From NCBI GenBank assembly GCA_018398805.1, contig JAGFBZ010000697.1, positions 434,001 to 498,000 on the forward strand: a DNA stretch of 64,000 nt. Direction: 5' to 3'. Position 1 is the first letter of the stretch; every line of letters begins with the position of its first letter. Under the pieces are notes generated by a model. It was not told the DNA's origin. It did not search any database and worked only from the letters and a program-made list of their open reading frames with translations. The stretch comes from Hirundichthys speculiger. Taxonomy: Eukaryota; Chordata; Actinopteri; Beloniformes; Exocoetidae. Below, one piece after another: positions 37,275 to 49,737 of this stretch. The position numbers and the translations under genes are program-made.

Positions 37275-40200
37275 TCTTTTTGCAGTTTGTATGAAAAACA
37301 GTTTAACTAGAGTAATTCAATATTACCCAAAGAACATCTCACCAGCTATCTATATGCAATAAATTGGGCTGATTCTAACTCTCAAAGCACAAGAAAAATC
37401 CAAAGTGAGAGGGAATAAAAACTCTTTTACACAACCCGATGAAGAGTTAATGAACAGCCATCCACATGGACAACCGCTGATTAAAATGCAATATTTTTTT
37501 TCATGTCACACTTGAAGCTCATATAATTTTAGTGTCAAAATCTTGTCCAAACGACTCATTACAGACATCACAGGGCAATAAACTGCTGCTAATTACCAAA
37601 CCATGCAGGAGACAGGCATGACCTATTATCAGAAGCACATTCATAATACTTAACACATCATTACAGGGCCAAATGAGAAAATTGCTGTGAGAATTATCGT
37701 CTGAGACGATTTTACTGATACAGGACAGTGGATATATAAATATATATAAACAAGCTGATTTCTTGTCGTGTTTTATTAACCAGCCACTTGTCAAAAATAA
37801 AAACAAACAAACAAACAAACAGACCAATACAAAATATGATTGGGTGGGTGTCAGTTTTTTCTGTGAGAGAGTGCAGCAATGCCAGTGTGAAAAAGGGCCA
37901 CATGTGTTGGTCCAGAGGCAAATGAAAGGGAATTGAAAACTATTAATCTGACTTTGAGCTCCAAACCAACCCTAATAAAATGGCAGTCTATTTTGCCTGC
38001 AAATGGTCTGCTTCTTTTCAGACAGCCGGCTTTGCTTCTCTTTCTTCACCCCCCCTACCCTTTGCTTCCTTTACATGTGGATAACAAAAGTTTATATTTT
38101 AGCTTTAGAGATGGCCTTCATCATCTCTTTATCCAATTGTCCTGTTGCTAAAGTAATAAAGTGGAAAGCTTGTTAATGTGGTACTTGTAGCTCCACACTG
38201 TAACTTCAGCCGAGTACAATCACACACTGTCAATAAAAATAACACGATAATGACTTCTTTTTGCAATCCAGCAGAGACAGTAACATGTTTTTCCTGACAT
38301 TTCATTTCATATTAAGTTTTACAGTTAATTCAGCATGGGAAATGGACAATACAAATAAAAAACTAGAGATATGACAAGATTGTAAGCTGCACCTTCATTT
38401 GAAAATATAGTGTCTGGAAACAGGAAACAGCTGGTCCTGCCTTTTTCCCTGTTGAGTGCCTCTTTTTCATCAAAATACTTGGGACAAAGTAAACCAAGTG
38501 AAATTAAAAGAAAACAACAACAAAAAGAAAAAAAAAACTTTAACATCCCTTTGTAAAACACATTACATGCTTTGTTAGACAGAGCTGCAAAGAGACTAAT
38601 AAAAGGGTGTTGTGAAATACATTGGAAAGAATGGAGTTTTTTTATTATATTATAGTTTTCAGCTTTTATTTTATTTTAAATGATCTGCAGTTCAAAACAA
38701 TGACAAGAAACTGAGTCCAAACAAGTAAAGATTTTTTTGTTTGTTTGTTTTGTTTTTGCCAGTGCAGCAAGCTTTTATTTCCCTTTTTTGCACAGGGTGG
38801 CTGCACTTCCTCAAAATAGGGGACATAGTAGGAAAAAGTTCAGTCTTTGTGTTCACCACTGCTCCCTTTCATTGTAGCAAAACAAAATGAAATGCCTTTA
38901 AGTTGTTTAAAATTCTAGAAGAGAATGTATTGTTTCAATAAAATGGATACCAACATAAATAATGAGATTAAAAAGTATCAATATTGCCTTTATTTCTTAA
39001 ACAAGGCTTTAATTAGTTCTGCCTTTCTTCAGGTCAAACAATCGAAAGAGCAAGATTGAAATGCTAATTTACAGGTGTTCCTTAGTGTGAAGGTTTTAAT
39101 ACTGCAGATTATATTGGAAATCAACATCCATTTTGTTTTATTTGATTTTTAATGTTGGTGTTATTTGCACACCTATATATGTTGTGGTCACATTATTCAC
39201 AGTTGTGTTGCTGCAGCCTATTGTGCAGCTACCTAACCATAACTTAGATTCATCACAGAGGTCTTTTTCTGTGAATGTGTAACAGTAGTAAAATTTAGTG
39301 TGCCATATTTATGCCTATGGAGGTAACTTTAGATTTATGTTCTTGCCAAGAATAAGTGAACATAAACAAAGGCATTTAAGAATGTGTGACTTATAATGAT
39401 CTTGAATGTGGAAGGATCTTCTTCCTCCACAGACAGACATGTGTGGGAGACACAGCTGCTCTGTATCTCTCACAAGGTCATGAAATGATCAAAATGCAGA
39501 CTGGTTTAAATTACAAATTAAATGAGTTTCCATGCATTTTCAACAAATAGATCAAAAACCAATTTCTTCAGACATTAAAAAGGGTATGACTGGGGGATGG
39601 GGCTACTAGACTGGTAAGCCTGCTTTCCTAATACCCCTTATAAAGTTTGTAGGGAATTTTGAAACAAAAACATTCAACAAACATTTAGTATTGTTGCATT
39701 CATCATCACTTTTTCCTATTTAGGTTTGAAATTCACCTTTGCAAAGTCGCTGTCTACTCGCGCTCACATGCCAACAGATGTTTTAACTGAGAGGTGCAGC
39801 AGCTTGGATTTGGGAATCTTGGATTTTATGAACTGTAACTGAAACTAATTGGAGAATATGGCATCATGGCTGGATGTGGTTTCTGCTCAGCTGCAGGGGG
39901 AGATATGACACAGTGGCTAAGGAAACAGCACCAAAGGAGGACAACTACCACACCTGTGCTCCATTTTTCTATTCATCCCTCTATTCCAACAGTTGCTCTC
40001 TGGGTCCAAGACCAACACTAACGCCAGGGCTTCTGCCACCACAGCATCAACCAAGAAAAATAGAAAAAAATAAAAACCCTTGCCCAGCCTGCAAAGAGCC
40101 CTAAGTGGCAGTAAGTTGCTACACATGGTATGTAAAACATTTGGGTTAAAATTCTCCAATTTCTCTGAATTCTGTTGGCAAAACAGGCAGCTTTCCATAT

Positions 40201-40400
40201 ACATCTTAAAAGCTGTATGAGAGGAAATGGTGAGACATCTACTCACCCATCCACTACCAAGATAGCAGGGATTTTGAAATATTATTCATACCGGCTTAAT
40301 GGGATGAATGGTACTGCTGAATGCTAACAAAGAAAGGAAAAATGATTCCAACAAAAAAGGGTGGAATTACCAGAAGGCAACACAGCAGATGTTCAGACCA
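37275..40400. other. Intron sequence, no recognised feature
   Basis: (AAAC)n at 37797-37820 and a TTTG-rich patch near 38735. The rest is AT-rich with no coding homology recognised on either strand. Confidence 0.4.
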
Positions 40401-40484
40401 TCCCAGGCCTCCCTCCCTCATTGGAGGCCCCACGTTGGAGGTCGTTGGAGTCCCAGGCCTCCAACAAGGGAGGGAGGCCTGGGA
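40401..40484. repeat. 29-bp-arm inverted repeat
   Basis: TCCCAGGCCTCCCTCCCT at 40401-40418 is the exact complement of 40467-40484. The arms extend inward over TTGGAGGCC after a 2-bp mismatch, giving 29-bp arms around a 26-bp loop. GC-rich in an AT-rich setting. No element ends are recognised beyond it. Confidence 0.85.
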
Positions 40485-41949
40485 CTGGTGAGTGTCAAAG
40501 ACATCATCCAAAATGAAACAGCAAGGATCAAAAAATACATTCAGAAAAATGAAGAAATCTGGAGATTAACTACTAGGTGAATGGGAGACAGCCTGCAGAT
40601 TGAAGGAGGGGTGAGATCAAGAAGTCCTACCAATAACTGGAAAATTCTGGTTTTAAAGACAGGACTGAGGTACTAATCATACAGTAGATGCCCAAAAACA
40701 GGCCCTGAGCACCAGAGTATACAGACAGAAAGACAGTTTGTTTAAGAAAAAATAAATACTGCAAATCATTTATTAGAAGCAAAAAAGACTAAAAGAGAGG
40801 TGGGACAGCAGCTACTGAAAAAAAGATAAATTCTTGTTCCTTGAAGCTCTGACCCTATTACTTTTTTATATACCCATTCCCAAACCACCATTTCATTCTT
40901 CTTTCCATTAGCTCTTCTATCTGCAACCCATCTTCCATGTTTGTGTTCATTTTACCAAAGTGATAAACCTTATTTTCTCTCAAACTACAGCTCCTGATTT
41001 TGTTGAAATGCCCTTTTACTACATGCCAGTAAAAGGACATGCAACAGTTTTTTCATGGCAGAGTTAAATTTTCAATTCCTACCCCTATCACAACAGCTAC
41101 ACCAGTTAGTCTATCTTTTCCCTGCCAGACTGTTAGTGGTTGGGCAATGAAGTGCAGTGAAGTTATGTAGACATCAAAGCACAAGAACAGTTAATCTAAT
41201 ATAACTTTTTTTTGTTCTATTTGGGCAGTGTATTGTAAATTGAAGAAAAAGTTGTAAATGGTGTTTTACTGCATCGTACCATATAAAGAGTGTGGTGCTA
41301 TGCTTTAAAAAGGCAGAATGGGAAGAACTGAAAAGCCAGAGAGAACACACCTGCCAGTTACAGTTAGCTATGTATGCTAACCCAAGATGATAATAATTAT
41401 TACTTTATGTTAATTTTGACAAACTCTGTCCAAACATTCTAATTTCACATGTCACAACCAGAATGACATCCGAAGTGAGTTGTGGGTAAAGAACTGGTAG
41501 AACTTTGCTGGGATTCACCAGTGGCTGGACATTTTTCCTCTGCATGCACTCACTGAAGTCAGGATATCCTACCATCATCAACCCAGAGTTCAAGCATACT
41601 TCAACATCAAAAAACATCTCTTTAAGCCATAGTTTGACTGAAAGGTTTTACACCCACTAGGGGAGTTCATACCTGCCACTACTCCTTTACTTAATATTTA
41701 ATATTTGCTCAGGGATCATGCTCTGGATCTCTGAGAAGTGCTCTAGAGACAGTTTGTATTATAAAAAATGAGGAAATATAAATAAAGCTGAATTGAATGG
41801 AACTGAATCAGAAGTTTCAGAATGATCTGGCGTGGTTCTTGACTCATACAGCCCAGCCATGCTGAAGGAGTTGCAGAGCTGCCAGCGGACATCTGCAGCA
41901 GGACCTCCTTTTTCAGATACAGTTGCTTCAGTGGCAACAACAGAAATAA
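40485..41949. other. Intron sequence, no recognised feature
   Basis: No repeat or coding homology recognised. Confidence 0.35.
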
Positions 41950-42700
41950 CCACTGCTTATAGCTGATGCTTGGTTAACTTCTTCCTCAGACCCTCCAGGC
42001 CAACTATGGCCAGTCACGATGGTCTGGTAGTACAATTAACACAGCCACAACAAAACAAATTTATGTACAGTATATGCTCTGATAGTTGTTTTTTTTTTTC
42101 CCCACAGCTCAGGAGTTATTATAATGCTAAGTGTTATGTAGCTCAGAAATGTCAGCCAATGACTTGCTGGTCTTGTAGATGGCATATCCAATGAGTAGCT
42201 GTCAGTTAAATGGTGTCTGGCCATTTGATTGGCTGGGCATTCTAAATTTTATTGCTTTATATAATTTTACCTGTTATGGTAGTCAATGAATTACAATTTT
42301 TTAGTACTTCCTGGATTCCTGGATTGGTTTCAATCTGGAAGTGGGGATGTTGGCGCTTGGTGGCAATATCAGAATGACTGTTGAGTTTAGCTGATATGGG
42401 ATTAACACAAGATGCCTGCTGCTTAGCTATTAGCTTTGTCCCCAGACCCTTCCAGGCCAACCCAGTCACAGCAATTTGTATAATTAACAACACAACAAAA
42501 CATATTCTCTTTAGAATATGAATGATGTGCTCTGCTGAGTTTTCATTCACAGCTCTATGCAATGTAAAATTATGCTCAGAAGTAAGAATAGTGCGAAGTA
42601 GCAAAGGTGACAGCTAGTCATTGACTATGCTGGCCACTAATCAAAAGGCCACACCCCTAGTTATGCATAAATATAATGCTTTAAATAACTTTGCCTGATA
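41950..42700. repeat. Diverged tandem duplication, unit about 440 bp
   Basis: CAGACCCTCCAGGCCAACTA at 41989 matches CAGACCCTTCCAGGCCAACC at about 42444. In both, ACAATTAAC/ATAATTAAC with ACAACAAAAC, a CAGCTC word, GGCCA(T/C) and an ATATAAT-type AT stretch follow in the same order, with insertions. The age looks considerable. Confidence 0.5.
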
Positions 42701-42929
42701 TAGTACAAACTTATTCACTATCTATAGCAAGAGTTGGCATGGATGTGAAATCTAGCTATGGAGACCATAGCTAGATTTCTTATTTATTTCTTCTGCTAGT
42801 TTGGCCATTTTACCATGAAGGCCAAGGAAGAGAAGCTGGTTTTTGGAGCCAATTCCCAGTAGTCAGTAAAGGAGCTGCAACTTTTCTTGGGTTCTCCTTT
42901 AGCTTCCACATGGAATTTGTGGAGGCACA

Positions 42930-42965
42930 CCTGCAATTCCTGAATTTCCTTCGGGATCAATAAAG

Positions 42966-43054
<89 letters not shown>
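42930..43054 (+). repeat. LINE 3' tail with (ATCT)n microsatellite
   Basis: CCTGAATTTCCTTCGGGATC then AATAAAGTATCT leads into about 22 ATCT units (42967-43054). This is the usual L2-like LINE tail of fish, with its terminal repeat expanded. Confidence 0.75.
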
Positions 43055-43055
<1 letters not shown>

Positions 43056-44537
43056 CCTGCTCAGGATTCAGGATTCACAATCAATGCTGCAGCTTCATAT
43101 CTCAAGTCCCGCCCACTAATCCTTGCCAGCATGTTGCTTTCTAGTCTGTGGTAAAGATCTGCTGGATAGTTTTTGAAGCAACTTTTTTTTCTCTTTATTT
43201 ACAATTCCCAATGATTGCAATTTTCATGTTTTTATTTCCTACTTGTTTCCAGAAGGTGTCAGCATCCTTCTGTTTTTTTACTCCCTGTGGAAGTTTCAGG
43301 CTACAAGAAACTTAGACTCTGTGGGCTAATTTTAGTTTACTTTTTCAGAAATCCAGCTCTGTAGATTTGTTTATTGTGACCTCATTTGGATAGTTATCAG
43401 CCTTCAGAGCCATTTCAGCATAAAGCAAAAATTTATAGTTGCCATTATACATTTTGGGCCATTCACTCAAAAATAGCCTTTTTTTGTTATTGCCTTTTTG
43501 AAATCTTTTTTTTTTCTTTTTAAATCATCAAAACCTTAAGCCTGATGTTACATGCCAAAACCCCATACTCTGGGGGGTTCTTTTTTAACCCACTCTTTGA
43601 TTTTAGCCCATTCTTTGGGTAAAAGACCCAACCCATTGGCTGGGTCAAGCCTATAACCCACCCTTGCTGAGTCAAAACAACTCATACCTGGGTCATGCTA
43701 TATTTGTTCAAGCACTGGGGTAGGAAAATAAATTAAAGTGGGCTATTTTTAACATAGCAGTTTTTAGAATGCCATTGTTTAAATCAAAGGTAATTTCCTT
43801 TGGTTTAGTTTCCATACCTAACATATCTCAGGGGAAAGATTTGGTTTAATTCAGAAATGAGCATTTAAGCAAAAAAAGTTTTTTCCTGTATGTTTATACA
43901 CCTTCCATCCACCCTGGCTCACGCTTCCTGCATCATATTAGTTCATGCATAATATCTATGAAAATTTGTACAATGGAATTTTAAAATGGTACCTTAGAAC
44001 AGAAATCCAATTCTTCACTACATTCTAAGCAAAACATAAGCAATGAAAAAAAATTGTAAACAAGAAATTTTATAAGTAAGAGAAGCTTGAATTTGAGTCA
44101 ATCCATGGGAACATTAAAGTACATCAACACACACATGCAGAGTAAGTTCCTGGAGTAGACTGCATGTATTCAGATACACAAAAGAACATTTCTCATACAG
44201 ATCAATCCAGCCCACCAATCAATCCAGCTACACAATGGGAGAAAGTGGACCTGGTCAATACATACCCTTTTACTTTAGGGAAGACACAAATGGACATCAC
44301 AAACACAATAGCACACACTCACACCACTCGAGTAGGTCCTCTCATTCAATTAAATGTTAAAAGACTGAGATGCAATTCATCAGCTGTGTGTGGCTCAGAC
44401 CATTCTCACTGTACATGAGAACAAGTTCAACGAATAAGAAGGCATTTTGACACTTTATAAAGCAAATAAAACTAGTCAAAGGTGTAAAGCCAAAGCCATT
44501 TTGCAGTATAAAGATTATTACAAATGAGACAAATCAA
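43055..44537. other. Intron sequence with an ACCCA-rich repeat
   Basis: 43570-43700 has repeated TTAACCCA/GGGTAAAAGACCCAACC/GGCTGGGTC words like the ends of a common fish repeat with AACCCA motifs. The rest is unrecognised. Confidence 0.35.
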
Positions 44538-46099
44538 CCTTCCTCTTGTTTTAGGGTCGCCACCGACCCATTTTAGTTTTAAATGCATCAAAGAATCACT
44601 TAAAATTTGTTTATCCCATCAATGCTTTTTGACTTACCAGGAACCTCAATTTCAACAAAATTAAACAAAATTTTTTTTTTCACTATATTTGATAATGCTC
44701 TGGTTGAAATTATGTTGTTTGTGGTGTTAGGGTTGGTTTCGACCTGGTTATAAAATTACGATTATAAAGCAATAATTACAGCCAAAATGGAAATCATAAG
44801 TGCCCTGCCAGCCAACATACTGACAGCCACCTCCTCTCCCAATCATGTGAGCTTCAGGGGAAGCTTATGTGGAAGTATAACTGTTAAAAAAACAAAATAA
44901 ACAAAAATGGGCATGTCCAGGTCACTTCACTCATTTGACCTGCAGAGGGCACTTCTCCAATTTACGGTGTACAAAAACAAAAAAGAAGATTTACGGTGAG
45001 TGAAGTTCTAGATAATATTTTTGAAGAAAATATGGGAGAAGACTCAAATCAGCATAGCGATGAAGAGGAGTAAGTTTCTGAGGAAGAGGACGATGTGGAG
45101 TATCAGCCAGAAGAGACAGACACATCTGAGTCTGATTAGGAGGTCACTGGTGCTGAGGCTGCTCCTGCTGAAGGATTCAAGTCAAAAAATGGGAGGATCT
45201 TTTGGAGTTTAGTACCTCAACATGCACATGGCAGGGCAGCTGCTGAAAATGTCATCAAAATGACCCCTGGTATCACACTGTTTGCTGTGACCAGAGTCAC
45301 TGACATAAAAACATGATTTGAGCTATTTATCCCATTGCCAATAAAAAGTCATCATTGCTATGACAAACCTGGAAGGAAAAAAAAGTCCATGATGACATCT
45401 GGAAAGACATTGATGAGGAATACCTTGATGCTTTCATTTTTGTTCTTCTTCTTGCTAAAAACACACTAAAAGTGTCACTTTTTGCCACACATGCATCTAA
45501 ACACACACACACAAAAGTATGTTCTTGCACACAGAGACTTTTACTCTGATTTAGGCTTATTTAGCTATTAGTTTTGGAAGTAATAATTGATTTCTATTGA
45601 CTTGATTTGTTTGATTGGTTGTTGTTTGTTTCTTTGAACTTGTAAATCAATACTTTGTGTTATGACCTGTTCTGTGTTTCATTTCATTGATTTTTTTTTT
45701 TTTTTTTTTTTTTTGCATTTTCTTGAAGAAAATATGGGTCGAAACTGAAACTAAACCAAGCAAATTCATTTCAGAGATGTGTTCTTTACCCCTCAATAAT
45801 ATTCAGGAAACACAACAACCTTTTATTTATTTATAGTATTCTCTTGAGGTTCATTTTTATTTTTTTAAATTGAAATCAAGAGGTATAGTGATAAAAATAA
45901 AAGGCCCAGCGACCCACACCAAAAATATTAAACTCAACATTTTCATGGAAAAGGAAGCCTAACAAGGTAACCAGGAGATGACATAAAAAATGATGATATG
46001 TTATTGTTTTTAGTGTACTTTAAAGCTGGTTTAAGACATGGATCAAAACCGACCCGTTAACACCAGGGATGATAACAGAAAGCTAACACAGGAGGAAGG
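44538..46099 (+). mobile_element. piggyBac element, internally deleted
   Basis: Left end CCTTCCTCTTGTTTTAGGGT with GACCC; right end, complemented, CCTTCCTCCTGTGTTAGC. TTAA follows at 46100-46103; on the left the target reads TCAA, one change from TTAA. Subterminal CGACCC words lie at both sides. 1562 bp, with only part of the transposase gene. Confidence 0.75.
44985..45520 (+). pseudogene. piggyBac transposase, N-terminal remnant
   Basis: An acidic N terminus (VLDNIFEENMGEDSNQHSDE, then SEEEDDVEYQPEETDTSES) with in-frame stops at about 45070 and 45137, then GRIFWSLVPQHAHGRAAAEN, then, through frameshifts, VTDIKT..FELF, and DIDEEYLDAFIFVLLLA. These are the early part of the PGBD4-like transposase, where a DEEYLDAYIGLLLLAG-type block is typical. 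The catalytic Asp residues further on are gone. Confidence 0.65.
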
Positions 46100-48281
46100 T
46101 TAAAATCATAGTTTTAGTAAAGAGTAGAAGCAGGAATGATGATCAGAGGTCGTTAGCAGCAGGCTTATGACTCAGACTTGAGCACTGATGCCTTGGACTC
46201 ACACAAGTACATTAACTGCATTTCAACTCATAAATCAGAGATGGATGTTCAGATTTTTATGTGATACGCTGGAATGTTTGGTATAAGATGTAATCTACAT
46301 TAAGTTCAACATTAATTTTGTTCAAGATGTATGTTCCCACATGCAATCAGTTCCTGTCATATGTGCATCATGTACAGTATAAAGATCAAACTAGTAGTGG
46401 TCAAGTGTGACAAAAAATGCACTGATAAGTATTCCATCTGTAAAAGAACCATCAAGGAGATGATGGGGAAGCTTCCAGCTTTAAGCAACATCTGGCAAGA
46501 ATTCACCCAGAGAAGTAAGTGCTACAATTATGTTTTATGCTCTGCTTAGGGCAGGGGCGGAGTGGGAGAGAAAACTGAGCAGTAAACTAGACTTAAGACA
46601 TACTTTTGTTGTCTTCTCAGGCTGTTTTGTCAGTTGGCATAGAAAATCTGAACCTCATGTGAAATTCCAGGCTATGTTCCCATCAATTCAGCGAGGAACA
46701 GGTCAACACATACTCTGAGACAAATGATCCTGCCTGTTTTGCTTGAAATAACTGCAGGAAGCCATAGCGGAGAGAAAGATGTGTGTCACACGTGTGAATG
46801 ATATTTCATCTGAGGACACAGGATTTTAAAAATGGCTCAAACAGTCATTTGTTGAGATTATACTATTTTCTTTCTAAAACATATTTGATGTTTCTGCATA
46901 ATGGCTGCAACTGCAATGGAAGATCTATACTTCTGCATCGCCCATATGCACTATGGCTATGCAAGTGCCCTACACAATCTTTGGCATTTACACTTACTAC
47001 ATGACATGCAAAAGCCCTAAATGCAGCTTAACAACCACTTAAACCCGTCCTGCCACCCAGTAGATACAATTTTCCAGGTATTTGGGTTTCTCCAACTACA
47101 CCACCAATCACTAGAGTGGCAGTGCTGTAGATTGCAGTACTGAGTTTCCTTTGTTTAACTCCTTTATTGTCAAACAGAGCAAATAAAGTAGATCTTATCT
47201 GAGTTGAAGCTGATAAATGTAAAGCATCAGTCATTTTTACAGACACTGCACCAAACTATTACTCAACGTGAAAAGGACAAAGTTGCAGCAGGAAATACGA
47301 AGAAACAAAATGTTCCACTTATGCCTGAATGGATGGCTTTCCCATTAAGCAAGCCTCAATTTTCTTTCAGCAAGAAGCAATTTCTCAAATAAAAAATTAA
47401 AAAAATCAGTACTTACATGCGCACAAAGCAAAATACAACTGTAAATAAATGCACACAGAACAACATCCACTATCTATTTACTATATTCCCTCTGCCTTTT
47501 GTTTTTTTTTCTCTATTCCAACTTAGTTTCAACCAGTCATTCATATCAATGAGTTTCCACACATTCTCACTTGTTACTCTCAGTGGTGTTTCTTCTTACA
47601 GGCTTTATTCATGCTGAGTGTGAGTCATGCATCACACTGTAAATGTTACTCTTACAGCAATGATAAGATGTCAGTAGATCTAGGGAAAGCTAACATGGTG
47701 TTCTGCTTGTACTGTTGTCTAACCCTTGTGCCATATTGTTATTCATGCATTGCTACAATTTTAAAATATTTGGACATATTCTTGTGTTATCCTGTACAAA
47801 ATCAAAAAGATGTGTGGCCTTAACACTTTAACAATGGGCACATACAAATCTATAGAAAGGTTAAAAGACTCAAGCCTCCCTAAAACTGTTGTGAGAAAGG
47901 AGGTGTACTTAGTAAACACTAAAATAATAAATCAGTAGTCTGGTGTTTCTGTCTGTGAAAAAGTCAGACTGTATCTGGGACGAAATATGTCCAATCTCAA
48001 ATTAGTAACTATCCGTAAATAAAGCCTCAAACCTTATCTATTCTTGTAAATACTTCAATTCTGTTTCAGCCTCAAATGCCTGTTCCTCCAACATGGGATT
48101 CAAGTTCAATGAAATGCCTTTGCTTCTTCAACTTGACTAGAGCTGATGTAAACAGCTACTTTAAGCTAATAGAGGAAAAAAAAACTTGTAGAGAAAAACT
48201 AATTAAGGTACTGACTAAGTAAATGATGAAGAATAAAAACAGACATGTCTCAGAATTCATATCAAAGGATATGGGCTGGAC
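46100..48281. other. Intron 1 beside exon 1, no recognised feature
   Basis: No coding homology or transposon ends recognised. It looks more single-copy than the rest of the intron. Confidence 0.4.
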
Positions 48282-48685
48282 ACCATACGGATGCACCAGC
48301 TGCGGGGGCAGGTTGTCTGTTTAAGGCAGAAGAAGACCACTGGTACCAGCTCAGGATAGGGCACAACTAACACACTGGTATCACTGCTGTCATCATCTTC
48401 ATCCTCATCATCCTGCTCACACTCCTCCAATAGATTGTGCTCTCCCTCTTCGTCCCCTATCCTCTCTTCCCGAGCAATCCCCTTTTCTACTATTTCATAT
48501 TTTTCCGCCTCCTTTTTCTTGGAAGATGGGTGGTGGTAAGGGGAGGGCCTGCAGGGGGATAAGGAAGAGGCAGCACCATCGCGTCTACCCCTGGTTATAG
48601 CTGTAGCTTCCTTGGAGATTGTTCTTGCTGAAGCTGTTACTGTTGATGCTGCAAGGCCGGGGATCTCCTCCTCCTGGCTCGTCAT
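48282..48685 (-). CDS. cacna1i: T-type calcium channel alpha-1 subunit, first coding exon (N terminus)
   Basis: First coding exon of a Cav3 low-voltage-activated calcium channel, a plasma-membrane pore protein of excitable cells. Seen: an ATG at 48685 in fair context (GCCATGA), then about 134 codons. A variable Ser/Thr-rich start is followed by a Lys-rich patch ([10 protein letters not shown]), an acidic run ([13 protein letters not shown]), and the conserved block [18 protein letters not shown] with PRSWCIRMV just before S1. That last block is typical of Cav3 N termini; CLKQTT and WCI..MV are closest to Cav3.3 as I remember it, so CACNA1I is preferred over CACNA1G and CACNA1H. The donor ATGGT|GTCC is weak and was chosen because it keeps frame with exon 2; ATG|GTGTCC would not. 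A GTG two codons upstream is in frame but not needed. Upstream, a long pyrimidine tract ends in TCTAAG at 48700, so a 5'UTR intron is likely. The paralogue assignment is an inference. Confidence 0.88.
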
Positions 48686-49049
48686 GGCCACCCAACAATC
48701 TTAGAACAGAGAAACAAAACAGAGAGGGAAGAGGATAATCAATTTTTGAGTAGCAAAAGGAAGTCCATTGACAGTACAAAAAAAAGTAAGCAAACAGACT
48801 TCTTACTATGATTACGCTGAAACGATGTTGTCATTGTTGAAAGCAAAAATGCAACACCAAAAATGGTACACCAAGAACTAAAAATCACTTATTGTGCGAA
48901 TAAGTAGATATCTGTTTTTCCACCATTTTGCAATTAGACAAGCAAAGCTGACTGTCAGAGTAGGCACGGGACAAAGAGTGCGACAGATAGCTCAGCTGAG
49001 AAAGCACAACGTGTATGAGAGCAATAGAAAAATAACATTTTTTTAAATA

Positions 49050-49735
49050 ATTTGTCAGTGACAATGATGAGACTGCCTACAGGAAGGAGGTACAGCACCT
49101 GGCTGCATGGTGTGCCGACAACAACCTGCTCCTGAACACCAGTAAGGCGGAAGAAGCTTATTGTGGATATAAGAAGGAAGAAAAGAGGCACCCAATGACT
49201 CCATCCACATCAGCAGGATGGCTGTTGAATGTGTCAACAGTTTCAAGTTCCTGGGGACTCACATCTCAGAAGACCTGTCCTGGACCACTAACACCTCCAG
49301 CCGGTCAAGGAGGCTCACCAAAGGCTCTTCTTCTTCTTCCTGAGGACACTGAAGAAGAATCACCTGTCGTCATCCATCCTGGTGAATTGCTACCAGTGTG
49401 CAATTGAGAATCCTGACCAGCTGTATAATAGTCTGGTATGGGAACCGCTCGGTCGCTGACTGCAAAGCACTGCAGTGGATGGTGAAAACCACCACACATC
49501 ACAGGGATCCTACTTTCTGGCAACGAGGATGTCCAGAAGAAATGCTGTCAACATCAAGCTCGTGGCATTCTGAAGGACTGCTCTGTCCCTGCCCATAGAC
49601 TGTTTAACCTCCTGCCCTCTGGGAGGTGCTTCAGGAGCCTCTGGAGTCGAACTAGCAGACTCATGAACAGCTTTTTTCCCTGTAGCTGTCTCCTTACTGA
49701 ACTCTGGTCCCCTGATGATTCATCCATTAAGAATA
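49050..49735 (+). mobile_element. CR1/L2-type LINE fragment (3' part of ORF2)
   Basis: Reads, through a few frameshifts, ETAYRKEVQHLAAWCADNNL and LLNTSK, then IHISRMAVECVNSFKFLGTH, then ISEDLSWTTNTSSRSRRLTK. Downstream come TSCIIVWYGNRSVADCKALQ and, out of frame, a CPHRLFNLLPSGRCFRSL-like end. This is the region after the reverse-transcriptase active site in fish CR1/L2 LINEs. No motif B or C remains; truncated at both ends. Confidence 0.75.
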
Positions 49736-49737
49736 GC

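Larger units (their letters stand above)
20710..48281 (-). other. Intron 1 of the calcium channel gene
   Basis: About 27.6 kb between the AG acceptor before exon 2 and the donor after exon 1. It is filled mostly with transposon remnants and AT-rich DNA listed separately, plus candidate conserved elements at 28748 and a possible small gene at 32.9-33.3 kb. Confidence 0.85.

Noticed and set aside
42257..42604. 115-codon open frame on the minus strand
   Set aside because: Lies across the diverged tandem duplication and has no recognisable domain.
42967..43054. Regular short repeats that could look like a CRISPR array
   Set aside because: It is an uninterrupted 4-bp microsatellite following a LINE tail, with no spacers, in a vertebrate genome.
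48257..48281. Continuation of exon 1 to the next stop (SSPYPLI)
   Set aside because: The Cav3 block ends at MV and exon 2 resumes the protein; the extra codons are intron read-through.
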